From contig CAZICM010000054.1 in assembly GCA_964537685.1 (NCBI GenBank), positions 1-62,668 of the forward strand: 62,668 nucleotides of DNA. Reading direction: 5' to 3'. Positions 33,387 to 41,928 of the stretch are shown in pieces. Origin of the DNA: CAZICM01 sp964537685 (lineage in GTDB: Bacteria; Myxococcota_A; Polyangia; Polyangiales; Polyangiaceae). Each line of letters starts with the position of its first letter. The stretch's first letter is position 1. Position numbers and translations under genes: made by a program. The notes under the pieces were generated by a model. It saw only the letters and a list, made by a program, of their open reading frames with translations. It did no database searches and was not told the origin of the DNA.

Positions 33387-34786
33387 GGAGTTATGTCCTT
33401 AGGCAAAGGAGTTCGGGGAAGTGCCGCCCCAACGGCCCGCTCCAGACCGGCGATGCCGCGCGCGAGGTCACCGTGCAGCACAATCACCTCCATCTCGAGA
33501 TCGAGCAGGGAGCGCGAGACGTCGATCCATTCGAGCAGGCTCGCATTTCCGGTGGAAAAGACGGCTGTGAGCGCCTCCATCGAGCGCTTTACGGCCGGTA
33601 GGGCCTGCGCGCGAATGACGGAGAGCTGGGCCTCCAGCGCCGCCAGCCTCGCATGGGCCTCGCTGATTTCGGCCTGTGTCTCGAGCCCCACATTGTCGCG
33701 CGCGGCTCGTTCGGCGGCCTCGTCTTCCTGGGCCTGACGAACGAGGTCGCGGTTTGGCCCCCACAACCATGGCAGCGACATCGACGCTGTAACACCTATG
33801 CCCGGGCGCATGGTTGGGTCCTGCCAGTAACCAAGTCCCACCATAAACTCTGGAACGCGCGCCTCGGCTTCGGCGGCCTCGCGCCGGGCGCCGGCCGCTT
33901 TCACCCGGGCATCCGCCGAGAGCGCCGTTCCCCGATTCGCATGGGCCCGCGCGATGAGATCTTGAACGGAAAGGCGTACGGTTTCGGGAGGAACTTCGCG
34001 CGGTTCACCGAGAGCCGCGCCCGGAGCCCTTCTCAGCACGGCGTTCAGCATCGCCCGTGAGCGTGCGAGATCGCCGCCGAGACGCGCGAGCGCCCGTTCT
34101 ATCTTGGCGGCCTCGATGTCGATACGCGCAGCATCCGCCAGCCCCGCGCCGCCCGTGGTGTACCGGGCGCGGACAGCTTGCCCCATGCGTGAAAGCAGCG
34201 CAAGCTGGCGCTCCTGCAGGCGTTTTTCGGCGAAAGCCTGCGCATAATCCGCGAAAGCATTCGCCGCCCGTTCCGCGACGAGCCTTTCCTCGGACGAGAG
34301 TTCGGCGATCATCGCCTGGGCTTCCTCGGCCATGGCCCGCGCCCGCGCATCCAGCGAGCCGGCGGCTGGAAAGCGCTGGCGCAGCTCGACCATATACATA
34401 TCCGCTTCACCTAAGGCGTAGGTACGCACCAAGGGCAGGTTCCACGCCTCGAAGCCGAGTTCGGCGGGCGGCAGCGAGCCCTCGGCGCGGCCGGCGTAGA
34501 CAAGGGCCCGAACTCGATGAGCCATCACCGCAAGCGCTGGACTGCGCGCCACGGCCAGTGCGACGATGGCGCCGCGCTCGATGGGTCCGGCGAGATCGGT
34601 TTCTGAAACGGCGATTCCCTTCGTTGAGGAGCGCCCGGATATTTCCTGAATACGCGCGGTCGCAGCCTCGTAGGAGCGATCCAGCGTCTGTCCGGTTTTA
34701 GGGGAGATGCATCCGCCGGCGGCAGCGGCCAGCACGGCGGCGGTCACGGAGTGCTTGAGAACGCCAGATTGGAATAGGGAGGGCAC
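33383..34786 (-). CDS. cusC: CusC/TolC-type outer-membrane efflux lipoprotein
   Basis: A 467-aa outer-membrane channel of the TolC superfamily that completes the tripartite pump. The signal peptide ends in the lipobox AAAAGGC (Cys26); long heptad helices follow, with ARYTTGGAGLADAARIDIEA and STGNASLLEWIDVSRSLLDL in the two repeats. The start is GTG at 34786. A sigma-dependent promoter ends about 5 bases upstream (see 34792-34819), which implies a leaderless message or a start slightly further in. It is 58 bases after the multicopper oxidase gene and overlaps cusB. Confidence 0.88.
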   Translation of the reverse strand: MPSLFQSGVLKHSVTAAVLAAAAGGCISPKTGQTLDRSYEAATARIQEISGRSSTKGIAVSETDLAGPIERGAIVALAVARSPALAVMAHRVRALVYAGRAEGSLPPAELGFEAWNLPLVRTYALGEADMYMVELRQRFPAAGSLDARARAMAEEAQAMIAELSSEERLVAERAANAFADYAQAFAEKRLQERQLALLSRMGQAVRARYTTGGAGLADAARIDIEAAKIERALARLGGDLARSRAMLNAVLRRAPGAALGEPREVPPETVRLSVQDLIARAHANRGTALSADARVKAAGARREAAEAEARVPEFMVGLGYWQDPTMRPGIGVTASMSLPWLWGPNRDLVRQAQEDEAAERAARDNVGLETQAEISEAHARLAALEAQLSVIRAQALPAVKRSMEALTAVFSTGNASLLEWIDVSRSLLDLEMEVIVLHGDLARGIAGLERAVGAALPRTPLPKDITP

Positions 34787-34791
34787 AAAGG

Positions 34792-34819
34792 TCTAGGCGG
34801 CAGGCGGCCGGATCGTGAC
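34792..34819 (-). promoter_or_regulatory. ECF-type promoter before cusC (GTCACG-N16-CCTAGA)
   Basis: On the minus strand GTCACG (34819-34814) is followed by 16 bases and CCTAGA (34797-34792). Both elements and the spacing are identical to the sites before the oxidase and the sigma gene. The -10 element is only about 5 bases from the GTG of cusC, so the transcript would begin at or near the start codon. Confidence 0.75.
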
Positions 34820-34844
34820 CGGGCATGAACAATATGCCGCAAAC

Positions 34845-36317
34845 TCAGGGCGCCGCGACATCGAGTTCGCCCATCATTCCGCGCTCAGCATGCTCGAGGA
34901 TATGACAATGAAACATCCATTTTCCTGGGTTATCCTCGAGGCGGACCCGGAATGTCACGGTCTTCTCGGCGGGAATGTTGATCGAGTCTCGCCAAGCGAT
35001 AAAGCCCGGGGCGACCCCCTCGACGGAGACAACTTGAAAGCGGAACCCGTGAAGATGGAACGGATGATCCATCTCCGTGGTATTGACGATTTGCCATTCT
35101 TCGACGGCGTTGAGGGCCGCGGTGAATGGGGTCGCATCGGGATAGATCTGCCCGTTGATGGAGAATACGGGCGCCATGCCGGTGGTCGAAGAGCCGTGCG
35201 CCGATCCATGACTGCCGCCCATGTCCATGGATTCCTCCAGCTTTAGTTCGCGTTTCACGGCGGCTTCGGGCAAAGCGGCGATCGGCATGAACGAGTCTGG
35301 AAGCGCAGGCGTCATGATCGGCGCGTCGCCGCCATGCTTCATCTGAAAGACGACCGCATCGGGAAGCTCGCCGGTGCCATGCCCTCGATCGTAGCGCAGC
35401 GACATCCACTCCATGCTTGCATTGGCCTCGCCGGTGGCGATGACAAGCACATCGGCTCGCTCTCCCGGAACCAGAAGCAGTTCATCGGCCTCGCGCGGCG
35501 CAGAAAGCAGACCACCATCGGTGCCGATTTGGATCAGGCGATGGCCTGGAAGGGCGAGCCGGAAGTACCGGGCGTTTGCCGCATTGATAAATCGGAAGCG
35601 ATGAAGGCCACCGAGCTCGGCATGGGCGATCGGATGGGCCCAGCCGTTTGCCAGGATCAAGTTTCCCTGCCGGCCAACCATGGCCTGCATGGGATCGAAT
35701 TCGCTCAGTTGCCAGTTGGAATCGATGAGCAGGTCGTCGAGCACCACGGTTCGGTCGGTGGTCGTCAGCGGTTCACCATCGCCGCGCACGACAAAGGCAC
35801 CATAGAGACCCCGCTCGACTTGTTCGTCCGAGCGAACATGCGGGTGATACCAGAAGGTCCCTGCCTCTGGAACCACGAATTCGTAGGTGAACTCGGCTCC
35901 TGCATCAATCGGCGCCTGGACAACCGGTACTCCATCCATCGCCGCGGGTACGCGCACGCCATGCCAATGAATCGTCGTCGCCTCGGGCAAGGAGTTCTTG
36001 AAGCGTACACGCACCGTGTCGCCCACCCGGGCTTCGATGCGCGGTCCAGGAAGCTGACCATTGTAGGTCCACATCGGCAAGATTCGGCCGGGTGCGATCT
36101 CAACGTTGGACACTTTGGCTTCGAGCACGACCTCCACGACATTCGGCGCGGGATCGAGATCGGGCGCGGCGGCCGGATCGAAGGGGCCTTCCGATGCCTC
36201 GACCTCCAGAACCTCGGGAAGCATTCCTTCGGCCATGACGCCCATATTGTGGCCGTTGCAGGCGCTCATGAGGAAGGTGACAGCGGTTGCAAGAGCAAAG
36301 CGAAGTCGTCGAATCAT
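34845..36317 (-). CDS. Multicopper oxidase (cuprous oxidase type), lipoprotein
   Basis: A 490-aa exported multicopper oxidase that probably oxidises toxic Cu(I) with reduction of O2 to water. The signal peptide ends in LMSAC (lipobox). All four copper-ligand motifs are present: HWHGVRVP, FWYHPHVRS, DHPFHLHGF and the terminal HCHILEHAERGMM. A short Gly/Ser/His/Met stretch (MDMGGSHGSAHGSSTTGMAP, about 385-405) sits where CueO-type enzymes have their methionine-rich copper loop. The ATG at 36317 is preceded by GGAGATCCTTCC, a reasonable ribosome-binding site, and starts the signal peptide. An ECF promoter lies about 70 bases upstream. Confidence 0.92.
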   Translation of the reverse strand: MIRRLRFALATAVTFLMSACNGHNMGVMAEGMLPEVLEVEASEGPFDPAAAPDLDPAPNVVEVVLEAKVSNVEIAPGRILPMWTYNGQLPGPRIEARVGDTVRVRFKNSLPEATTIHWHGVRVPAAMDGVPVVQAPIDAGAEFTYEFVVPEAGTFWYHPHVRSDEQVERGLYGAFVVRGDGEPLTTTDRTVVLDDLLIDSNWQLSEFDPMQAMVGRQGNLILANGWAHPIAHAELGGLHRFRFINAANARYFRLALPGHRLIQIGTDGGLLSAPREADELLLVPGERADVLVIATGEANASMEWMSLRYDRGHGTGELPDAVVFQMKHGGDAPIMTPALPDSFMPIAALPEAAVKRELKLEESMDMGGSHGSAHGSSTTGMAPVFSINGQIYPDATPFTAALNAVEEWQIVNTTEMDHPFHLHGFRFQVVSVEGVAPGFIAWRDSINIPAEKTVTFRVRLEDNPGKWMFHCHILEHAERGMMGELDVAAP

Positions 36318-36387
36318 GGAAGGATCTCCAGCGGGAAAGAGGACGTGAAGGCGGGCGCGGCAACTCATCCGGCAAACCTATCGCCAC

Positions 36388-36415
36388 TCTAGGCACCCGA
36401 ACCGCCGAGCGTGAC
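36388..36415 (-). promoter_or_regulatory. ECF-type promoter before the multicopper oxidase
   Basis: On the minus strand GTCACG (36415-36410), 16 bases, then CCTAGA (36393-36388). Bases around both elements also match the site before the sigma gene (TGTCACGCT and GGTTC in the spacer). It lies between the end of the anti-sigma-like gene and the oxidase ATG, giving a leader of about 65 bases. Confidence 0.85.
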
Positions 36416-36419
36416 AGGG

Positions 36420-36971
36420 CTAGGCCATTTTTCCGCCGAACGCGCGGCGAAGCAGGCCAGGAACCACTCCCGCGCCGAGGCCGATGCCCAGGCCGACAAT
36501 GCCTGAGTACCCCACACACATGCACCCCATCGCCCCAGTCAGGAGCGCGAGTGATGAAGCTGAAATCCAAAACCATGGTCCAGCCTTTCGCTGATTGCCC
36601 ACGCCGGCGACGGCAAGCCCCGCGACCACGCCGCCAAGGGTGCAAGCGGGCACGCATAAAGAGCCACAACCATCGGGACCGCATGCATGTATTTGATTGG
36701 CGCAAAGCGCGAATACGAGGGGCACCAGACCCGCCGCAATTCCAGGGAGCACTGCCTTTTGCGGATCCCGACCATACCAAAGCATGGCCACTCCGGCAGT
36801 AAGGGTCGCCAAACCAAAGCCCAATGTGGAGAGCGGACGATGCGCAAAGTATGCGGCCACGGCCACAACAACGGCCGCGGGCAGCACACCGAGAAAGGCA
36901 CGCCGCAACCGTCCTAGCTCGTAGGCCCACCGCAGGCGCCGCTGCACGTAGGTGAGATCAGTCGAGTCCAT
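36420..36971 (-). CDS. Cys-rich integral membrane protein, probable anti-sigma factor
   Basis: A 183-aa protein with about six transmembrane segments. A cluster of Cys and His lies between two of them (LCANQIHACGPDGCGSLCVP followed by AC, about 89-110) and a second pair occurs in GAMGCMCVGYSG (about 150-160). It starts 14 bases inside the ECF sigma gene with a perfect AGGAGG, so the two are made together. Membrane proteins in this position are usually anti-sigma factors; six-helix examples with essential Cys exist (NrsF/DUF1109 type), although this protein is shorter and I cannot assign it to that family. The Cys/His cluster would be a suitable Cu(I) sensor. The role is inferred from context. 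Confidence 0.65.
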   Translation of the reverse strand: MDSTDLTYVQRRLRWAYELGRLRRAFLGVLPAAVVVAVAAYFAHRPLSTLGFGLATLTAGVAMLWYGRDPQKAVLPGIAAGLVPLVFALCANQIHACGPDGCGSLCVPACTLGGVVAGLAVAGVGNQRKAGPWFWISASSLALLTGAMGCMCVGYSGIVGLGIGLGAGVVPGLLRRAFGGKMA

Positions 36972-37485
36972 AGAGCCTCCTAAAAGTCTTTCTAAGCCGA
37001 TCCAGCGCGCGTTCACGCCGCTTTCGAAGCGTGGCGCCCGATACGGACGCAGCCTCATCCCAATATGTGGCGATAAGCGTCTCGCGGTCGGCTTCCGACA
37101 GCTCTCCCATCGCGGCAATCGCCGCCGCAATCAGATTGCGCTGAAGCAAATCTTCCTCGGGATCTTCCCCGGCTTGCTCGGGTTCAGTATCGTCGACCTC
37201 TCGCCGGCGCGTGCGCTTGCGAGACAAAGTCCCGCATTCCCACGCCGCGATCGCCATAGCCCATGGCATGGCGGGCCGGCGCTTATCGTAGTCTGAAGCG
37301 CGCTCGAGGATTTTCTGCATGGCTTCTTGAGCGGCATCGGCCGCATCGGCATCGTTCTTTAGCAATTTAATGCACAGCCGATGGATCGGTCCCCACAGCA
37401 GTTCGAACACACGAGTAAACGCGGCGCGGTCGCCATCGGCGAGACGCGCCATACAGGCGTCAAGGGTGTTCGAATCGCTCTGCAT
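36958..37485 (-). CDS. ECF-family RNA polymerase sigma factor
   Basis: A 175-aa sigma factor with region 2 (about 15-80, FELLWGPIHRLCIKLL, DAADAAQEAMQKILE) and region 4 (about 120-172, LSEADRETLIATYWDEAASVSGATLRKRRERALDRLR). It lacks the C-terminal Cys-rich domain of the copper-responsive CorE sigma factors of Myxococcus, so sensing must be done by the partner membrane protein. The ATG at 37485 is preferred over the GTG before it. Three matching promoters (before itself, the oxidase and cusC) indicate that it controls its own synthesis and the copper-export genes downstream. Confidence 0.88.
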   Translation of the reverse strand: MQSDSNTLDACMARLADGDRAAFTRVFELLWGPIHRLCIKLLKNDADAADAAQEAMQKILERASDYDKRRPAMPWAMAIAAWECGTLSRKRTRRREVDDTEPEQAGEDPEEDLLQRNLIAAAIAAMGELSEADRETLIATYWDEAASVSGATLRKRRERALDRLRKTFRRLYGLD

Positions 37486-37530
37486 CACTTCAGCGTCCGG
37501 ATCCTGTTATAAGCCCCGGAGCCACAAGCT

Positions 37531-37558
37531 TCTAGGCGCCTGAACCAAAAAGCGTGAC
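37531..37558 (-). promoter_or_regulatory. ECF-type promoter before the sigma factor gene
   Basis: On the minus strand GTCACG (37558-37553), 16 bases, then CCTAGA (37536-37531), about 45 bases upstream of the sigma ATG. It is identical in both elements and spacing to the sites at 36388-36415 and 34792-34819, which points to autoregulation. Confidence 0.85.
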
Positions 37559-37578
37559 AGGTGCCCATCTGGAGATAT

Positions 37579-40047
37579 CTACAAGCTCAGCACAAACGCC
37601 ACCAGATCCTCAAATTCCTCCCTCGACAAATGCGACGTGGCCCCATGCGTATTGGGCACGCCGTCTCTTTCATTAAACCCTATCTCCCCCGCTTCCAGCA
37701 CAGGATGCCCCGGGGTCGCCAGCGCTTGCCTTAAGTTTGGCGCACGCCCATCATGGTACAATCGCGATGCCCTATCCCATAAACCTCGCAGTTGAGGAAC
37801 GCCAAACCGAACCCCGCCCGCGTCCTGCTGAGCCTGGGGAAAGGTCTGGAGAAATCCTGGAGTAATGCGATCCACATCCTCCCCCTTGGGATTGCGTCTC
37901 GGTGTAATGAGCGGGGGAAAGCGAAGCGGTACACCAAAGGGATTAAAGTCGGCGCTCACCGTGGTCAGAGGAAGAGGGTGGCATGTGTTGCATCCTGCGG
38001 CTGGGGATTCATAGATAGCGCGGCCCCTGCGAAGGGCGGGGGCCGAGACATAGGCATTGGGATTGGGAAAAAAGCGGGGCTGCTGTAGCAAAAACAGCCC
38101 CAATGCCCGGGTAACTCCATTAAAATCCAAGAGCATTCCGCGTTTTGGCTCGCTATCGTCGAATACCTCTTCATAAAGCGCGTCGCCAATCGTCCTATCG
38201 CGCCCAAAGAGGAGCATGGATTGGCCAATAAAATGCAAATTCCTTGTTAAATAGGGGCTTCCATAGCCGCGTGCGGCGCATTCCGGCGGAGGATCTTCCT
38301 GGCAATGGGTCACATGATGGCAGCCGGCAAGTGAAGGATCGGCAATGCATTGTTCATAGGAAGGATACTTTGTCCATATCAGCGGATCGGTCTGTTCGCA
38401 GCAAAAATTCTCCCGCCTATTAAATTCGTTGATCACCGGAAAGAAGTTGGTTTCGCTCATTGCCGTTTCAAAAAACCAGGGCCTTGTATCATAGGCGCCC
38501 CGGTATGCCATCACCATACGGGTCCCCCAGGCAAAATCCGTCTGCAAGGGCATAGCAATGGGACGGTTTAGATTGGCTCCCTCCCGGTGGCAATGAACAC
38601 AGGTCTGATCGCCGTCGACCGTTAGTTTGGCGGTCATAAAATTAACCGCTTCGCCGATTTCGGCATCGGTGGCGGGGAACTCGGGCTGAGCGCTGTCCGC
38701 AATGCGAATTCGCCTTTCCAGCCCAGGGCCATTGTTCAAATCCAGTACGCCGATATGTTCGCCCAGGCGCTCGGCCACATAAGCCAACTGTTTATCCGGC
38801 GATATCACAATATCAACGGGATTCATCCCTGTTTGAAATAGCGAACCCGGCAAATCAACGGGTGTCAGCGCCCCGCTGGGCTCGATATCAAAACGCTGCA
38901 TTTCATTGGAACCTGAATAGACCACATAGAGCCGGTTCCCTGCGATCGCGGCCCGCTCGGGAAGCGACCCTCCCACAATCCAGGCGCTTTTATCCGGAAG
39001 ATACGCGAGGCGCGACAGAGGCCAGGTGTCCGGCGCGGGAAGCGCGGCCCCCCGCTCTGGATGATCGGGATCGACATCGCGGAAGTCATAGCAGCATATC
39101 GAATCCGATGTATAGCTGAACAGCGTTTGGCCTTCCTCGCTCAGGATATCTATTTCATTTTGCACATCTTGAAACATCACATTGGCCGTTCCATCGCCTG
39201 GAAGTCCATCGCCGTCGGTATCAAATCCTTCATCAGGGCGGGTATTTGTCCCTCTCCCGGTGTGCAGCATCACAAGCTTCGAGCCCGCCCGCACAATATC
39301 CGATGGCGCTACCGCAATGGGAAGCCTTTGGATTTCCAGGCCGGCCTCCAGATCAATCACCGAAAGCGATAAATCCGTTGTGCTGGCGGAATAGAGTGTT
39401 TTTCCGTCTGAAGACAGGGTGAGATCGTTTGGATTTGGTCCTACACCAATGCCCATTGGCCTATCCAAATCAATACCGCTATAGTTATCAGCGGAAATGC
39501 GGAAATGCTCTCCGGCATTCACATCCCAGCGAAGCACGCTATCCTTCCAGCGGTTGGCCAGGTATGCCTTCGTGCCGTCTTCATTAAAGACAAGATCCAC
39601 GGTATAAAAAGGAACAGGAATTTCGGCATCCACGGTATCGCGCCCGATATCGATCACAGATGCATAATTTGAGAAACGGTTGAGCACGACCATAAAGCGC
39701 CCTCCTGGATGAAGCACAAGGCGCATTGGGTTTGAACCTACCTGAATACGATGCAAAACACTTTCATTTCCTGGTGTTTTGATATCGATGACGGCTACCG
39801 TAGTTCCCGGCTCGTCTTCCGTTCCAGCGAGCGCGGCATAGAGCTTTTCTCCTCCCGGCGATAAAGCCAAAGACACCGGCCTCTCTCGCATGGGCTGGGG
39901 CGCCCACAGCGGATCGGCGGCGTGAAATGGGTTTTTCCCGGGCAAAAGCGATATCTTTTCAACATAGGCAGGCTCCTCGGCCGCACAGCCCAAGCCTAAA
40001 CCCACTGTTAAAGCCAGCCCACCATTTATAAACCTGCATCGGCGCAT
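37579..40047 (-). CDS. Di-haem cytochrome c with beta-propeller, secreted lipoprotein
   Basis: An 822-aa exported protein. The signal sequence (LALTVGLGLGC) ends in a likely lipobox. Residues 45-480 form a YVTN-type beta-propeller (RPVSLALSPGGEKLYAAL, NPMRLVLHPGGRFMVVLN, PSDIVRAGSKLVMLHTG). The C-terminal part resembles di-haem cytochrome c peroxidase/MauG-type proteins, with haem motifs CVHCH and CNTCH, a Cys-rich insert (ENFCCEQTD, CIADPSLAGCHHVTHCQ) and the end GVRFGVPQLRGLWDRASRLYHDG. The ATG at 40047 is preceded by GGAGGAGATCCCTC. It is last in a six-gene operon and overlaps the preceding gene. Electron transfer at the cell surface is the likely role; its partner is unknown. Confidence 0.8.
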   Translation of the reverse strand: MRRCRFINGGLALTVGLGLGCAAEEPAYVEKISLLPGKNPFHAADPLWAPQPMRERPVSLALSPGGEKLYAALAGTEDEPGTTVAVIDIKTPGNESVLHRIQVGSNPMRLVLHPGGRFMVVLNRFSNYASVIDIGRDTVDAEIPVPFYTVDLVFNEDGTKAYLANRWKDSVLRWDVNAGEHFRISADNYSGIDLDRPMGIGVGPNPNDLTLSSDGKTLYSASTTDLSLSVIDLEAGLEIQRLPIAVAPSDIVRAGSKLVMLHTGRGTNTRPDEGFDTDGDGLPGDGTANVMFQDVQNEIDILSEEGQTLFSYTSDSICCYDFRDVDPDHPERGAALPAPDTWPLSRLAYLPDKSAWIVGGSLPERAAIAGNRLYVVYSGSNEMQRFDIEPSGALTPVDLPGSLFQTGMNPVDIVISPDKQLAYVAERLGEHIGVLDLNNGPGLERRIRIADSAQPEFPATDAEIGEAVNFMTAKLTVDGDQTCVHCHREGANLNRPIAMPLQTDFAWGTRMVMAYRGAYDTRPWFFETAMSETNFFPVINEFNRRENFCCEQTDPLIWTKYPSYEQCIADPSLAGCHHVTHCQEDPPPECAARGYGSPYLTRNLHFIGQSMLLFGRDRTIGDALYEEVFDDSEPKRGMLLDFNGVTRALGLFLLQQPRFFPNPNAYVSAPALRRGRAIYESPAAGCNTCHPLPLTTVSADFNPFGVPLRFPPLITPRRNPKGEDVDRITPGFLQTFPQAQQDAGGVRFGVPQLRGLWDRASRLYHDGRAPNLRQALATPGHPVLEAGEIGFNERDGVPNTHGATSHLSREEFEDLVAFVLSL

Positions 40048-40592
40048 GAGGGATCTCCTCCATCGATCGCGCCCGCGTCTGCGGGAACGGCTTGGCATTC
40101 ACCTTGCTGCAATATCACCTGGGCGGCAAAGTCGGCATTGCAATCGGCCGACTTTACCCGGACTTCAAGATCGGTCTTTCGCCCTATAAGCTCGGGCATA
40201 GGAAGATCGTTAAAGAAAATCATTACATGCTCGGCAAACAATGCGCCGTCTGCGCCTTGAGCGAGCCCCGATGATGTATCCTGCGCATTGGGCTCGTGCC
40301 CTTCCACGGTTACCCGCATCCGGAAGATCGCCGCGGGAAGATCCATACCTGTTAGGCGGGCCGCCGCATCGATAAACCGAAAGCCTTGAAAGCCGCGCGT
40401 CACATACGCGGTATCGCCATCCTGATAGGGCATAAAACCGCTGTTCCCAAGCTGCCCCAACGAAAGCTCCGCCGCGCAAATGCCGGCATCCTGGCCTGCA
40501 TCTGGAGCTTCGGCATCCGGCCCGGGACTGCATCCGCAGGCTATTATCGCTCCATACACACACAGGCGCCGCTGATATGCTTTTCGTTTCAT
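40026..40592 (-). CDS. Lipoprotein of unknown function in the cytochrome operon
   Basis: A 188-aa secreted protein starting MKRKAYQRRLCVYGAIIACG and reaching a lipobox Cys within 25 residues (CGC, followed by a Pro/Asp/Ala linker). The body (about 40-165) is a single predicted beta-rich domain with FQGFRFIDAAARLTGMD and FFNDLPMPELIGRKTDLEVR; four further Cys residues could form disulfides. No haem motif. The ATG at 40592 lies 2 bases after the stop of the DUF3570 gene, and its end overlaps the di-haem gene by 22 bases, so it belongs to the same operon. No named family is recognised. Confidence 0.75.
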   Translation of the reverse strand: MKRKAYQRRLCVYGAIIACGCSPGPDAEAPDAGQDAGICAAELSLGQLGNSGFMPYQDGDTAYVTRGFQGFRFIDAAARLTGMDLPAAIFRMRVTVEGHEPNAQDTSSGLAQGADGALFAEHVMIFFNDLPMPELIGRKTDLEVRVKSADCNADFAAQVILQQGECQAVPADAGAIDGGDPSCADAGL

Positions 40593-40594
40593 GA

Positions 40595-41725
40595 TCAATA
40601 CTCTCCCGCGGCTCCGCCTGAAAGCATCAGCGCGGTCCGCTCGTTTAACAATGGGAAATTTAAAAAGTGCTGCTCATAGATTTCGGCCTTTAGGGTAAAG
40701 CGCAGCGCCGAAAACGGGCCGGTCAAGCCTGTGGACACTTCAATGCGCGGACCGGCCAGCCATGTCCATTGGCTGGATAGCATCTTATCGGCGCTCCGGT
40801 ATTTGGGTATGGTGCTGGGTATATTTTGGTCGGATGTATAGCGGTATCTGTAGAACGAGGCCGAGCCCTGGCCATAGATACGGCCCGCAATGCCAACAAT
40901 CAAATGGCTGCCCAGCATCGCCCGCTGGAGTTCAATTTCCTCGGTATGGCTAAGCACATCCCATGAATCGATATACAAGCGCAAATGGCTTCTCCCAAAG
41001 AATCCAGCGCCCAAAGCCCTGCGCATATCGGCGCTCAATGCATGCCGGAAGCGGGTGTCGGGAACGCTTTCGCTTACCGCTATCGGTCCAGGGAAGCCTC
41101 TATAGTACAGCGGAACATAGCGGTATGGGCTTTCCATATACCCAAACTGAGCTTGAAACTCATAGCTCAATTGCCCTACCATCCATGGATCGAATACCCA
41201 TGCCAGCGTCAGCGAGGCTCCGTGAATTGATAAACCCTTCCATTCCGGGCGGGCGCTGCCCGTTCTCCCCACGCTATCAATTGAAAAGCGGTAGGAAGCG
41301 CCTACGGTAAGCCGCCGATCGATAAAATCTACCGATGCATTCGCCATCGCTCCATGAGAAATATAGTCCGGCTCAAAGCTTGGCATATAAGTTAAGCCGA
41401 TATCCACGCCCTCCGCCGCATGATAGGTTCCACCCGCCGAATAGCCATGCCTTGTTTCGCTATATCCCCGGGGAGAAGCCGCCGCCAGTACATCCACCGT
41501 GGCCGCGGTAATGATATCCACATCCACAGCCGCTTCGATATCGGCGATATCCAGCACCGGAGCCTTTAGCGCGGCCTGCGGAGATATCACCGTAAGCCTG
41601 TCATTGGTATGAAAGACCGAAACCCAGGCCGCCCCGCGCCCCTCCTCGGCCAGCGCGGAAAGCGCCGATGCATATAGGCCCGCTATCATACCGGCCATAG
41701 CAATGCGTCTTATTTGCAGCCGCAT
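40595..41725 (-). CDS. DUF3570 outer-membrane beta-barrel protein
   Basis: A 376-aa protein with a cleavable signal peptide (MAGMIAGLYASALSALAEEG) and alternating hydrophobic strands rich in Tyr and Trp at the ends, as in an outer-membrane barrel: YSAGGTYHAAEGVDIGLTYM, RLTVGASYRFSIDSVG, GQGSASFYRYRYTSDQN. It matches the DUF3570 family, whose genes usually follow a DUF4266 gene, exactly as here (16-base overlap). In other bacteria the pair often neighbours ApbE flavin transferase and thioredoxin genes; here it is embedded among haem-c lipoproteins instead. Confidence 0.85.
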   Translation of the reverse strand: MRLQIRRIAMAGMIAGLYASALSALAEEGRGAAWVSVFHTNDRLTVISPQAALKAPVLDIADIEAAVDVDIITAATVDVLAAASPRGYSETRHGYSAGGTYHAAEGVDIGLTYMPSFEPDYISHGAMANASVDFIDRRLTVGASYRFSIDSVGRTGSARPEWKGLSIHGASLTLAWVFDPWMVGQLSYEFQAQFGYMESPYRYVPLYYRGFPGPIAVSESVPDTRFRHALSADMRRALGAGFFGRSHLRLYIDSWDVLSHTEEIELQRAMLGSHLIVGIAGRIYGQGSASFYRYRYTSDQNIPSTIPKYRSADKMLSSQWTWLAGPRIEVSTGLTGPFSALRFTLKAEIYEQHFLNFPLLNERTALMLSGGAAGEY

Positions 41726-41928
41726 CCCCCACCTCGCTGTCCGGCCGCTCCTTGAGCCGCTTCGCGCGCACCCAACATATGAAGCCTGGCCCGTACTTCT
41801 TCGGGACGCGCATCCGAGCGCATGCAGGGGTGGGCCAATGTCGCTCTATTCCATCGAGGAACGGGTTGACATGCTCCCACCGAACATATAACCCAGCAAA
41901 AGCCGGGCAGAACCCATCTTTTTTTCAT
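41710..41928 (-). CDS. DUF4266 small lipoprotein
   Basis: A 72-aa lipoprotein: signal peptide to the lipobox SVGAC (Cys20), then PRWNRATLAHPCM, the signature W-x-R-x-x-L-A-x-P-x-M of DUF4266, and the typical Gly/Cys-rich end QRGGGCGCK. It is always seen beside DUF3570 barrels, and its 3' end overlaps that gene here. The ATG overlaps the stop of the haem lipoprotein upstream. Its role is unknown; the C-terminal Cys pair could bind metal or a cofactor. Confidence 0.85.
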   Translation of the reverse strand: MKKRWVLPGFCWVICSVGACQPVPRWNRATLAHPCMRSDARPEEVRARLHMLGAREAAQGAAGQRGGGCGCK

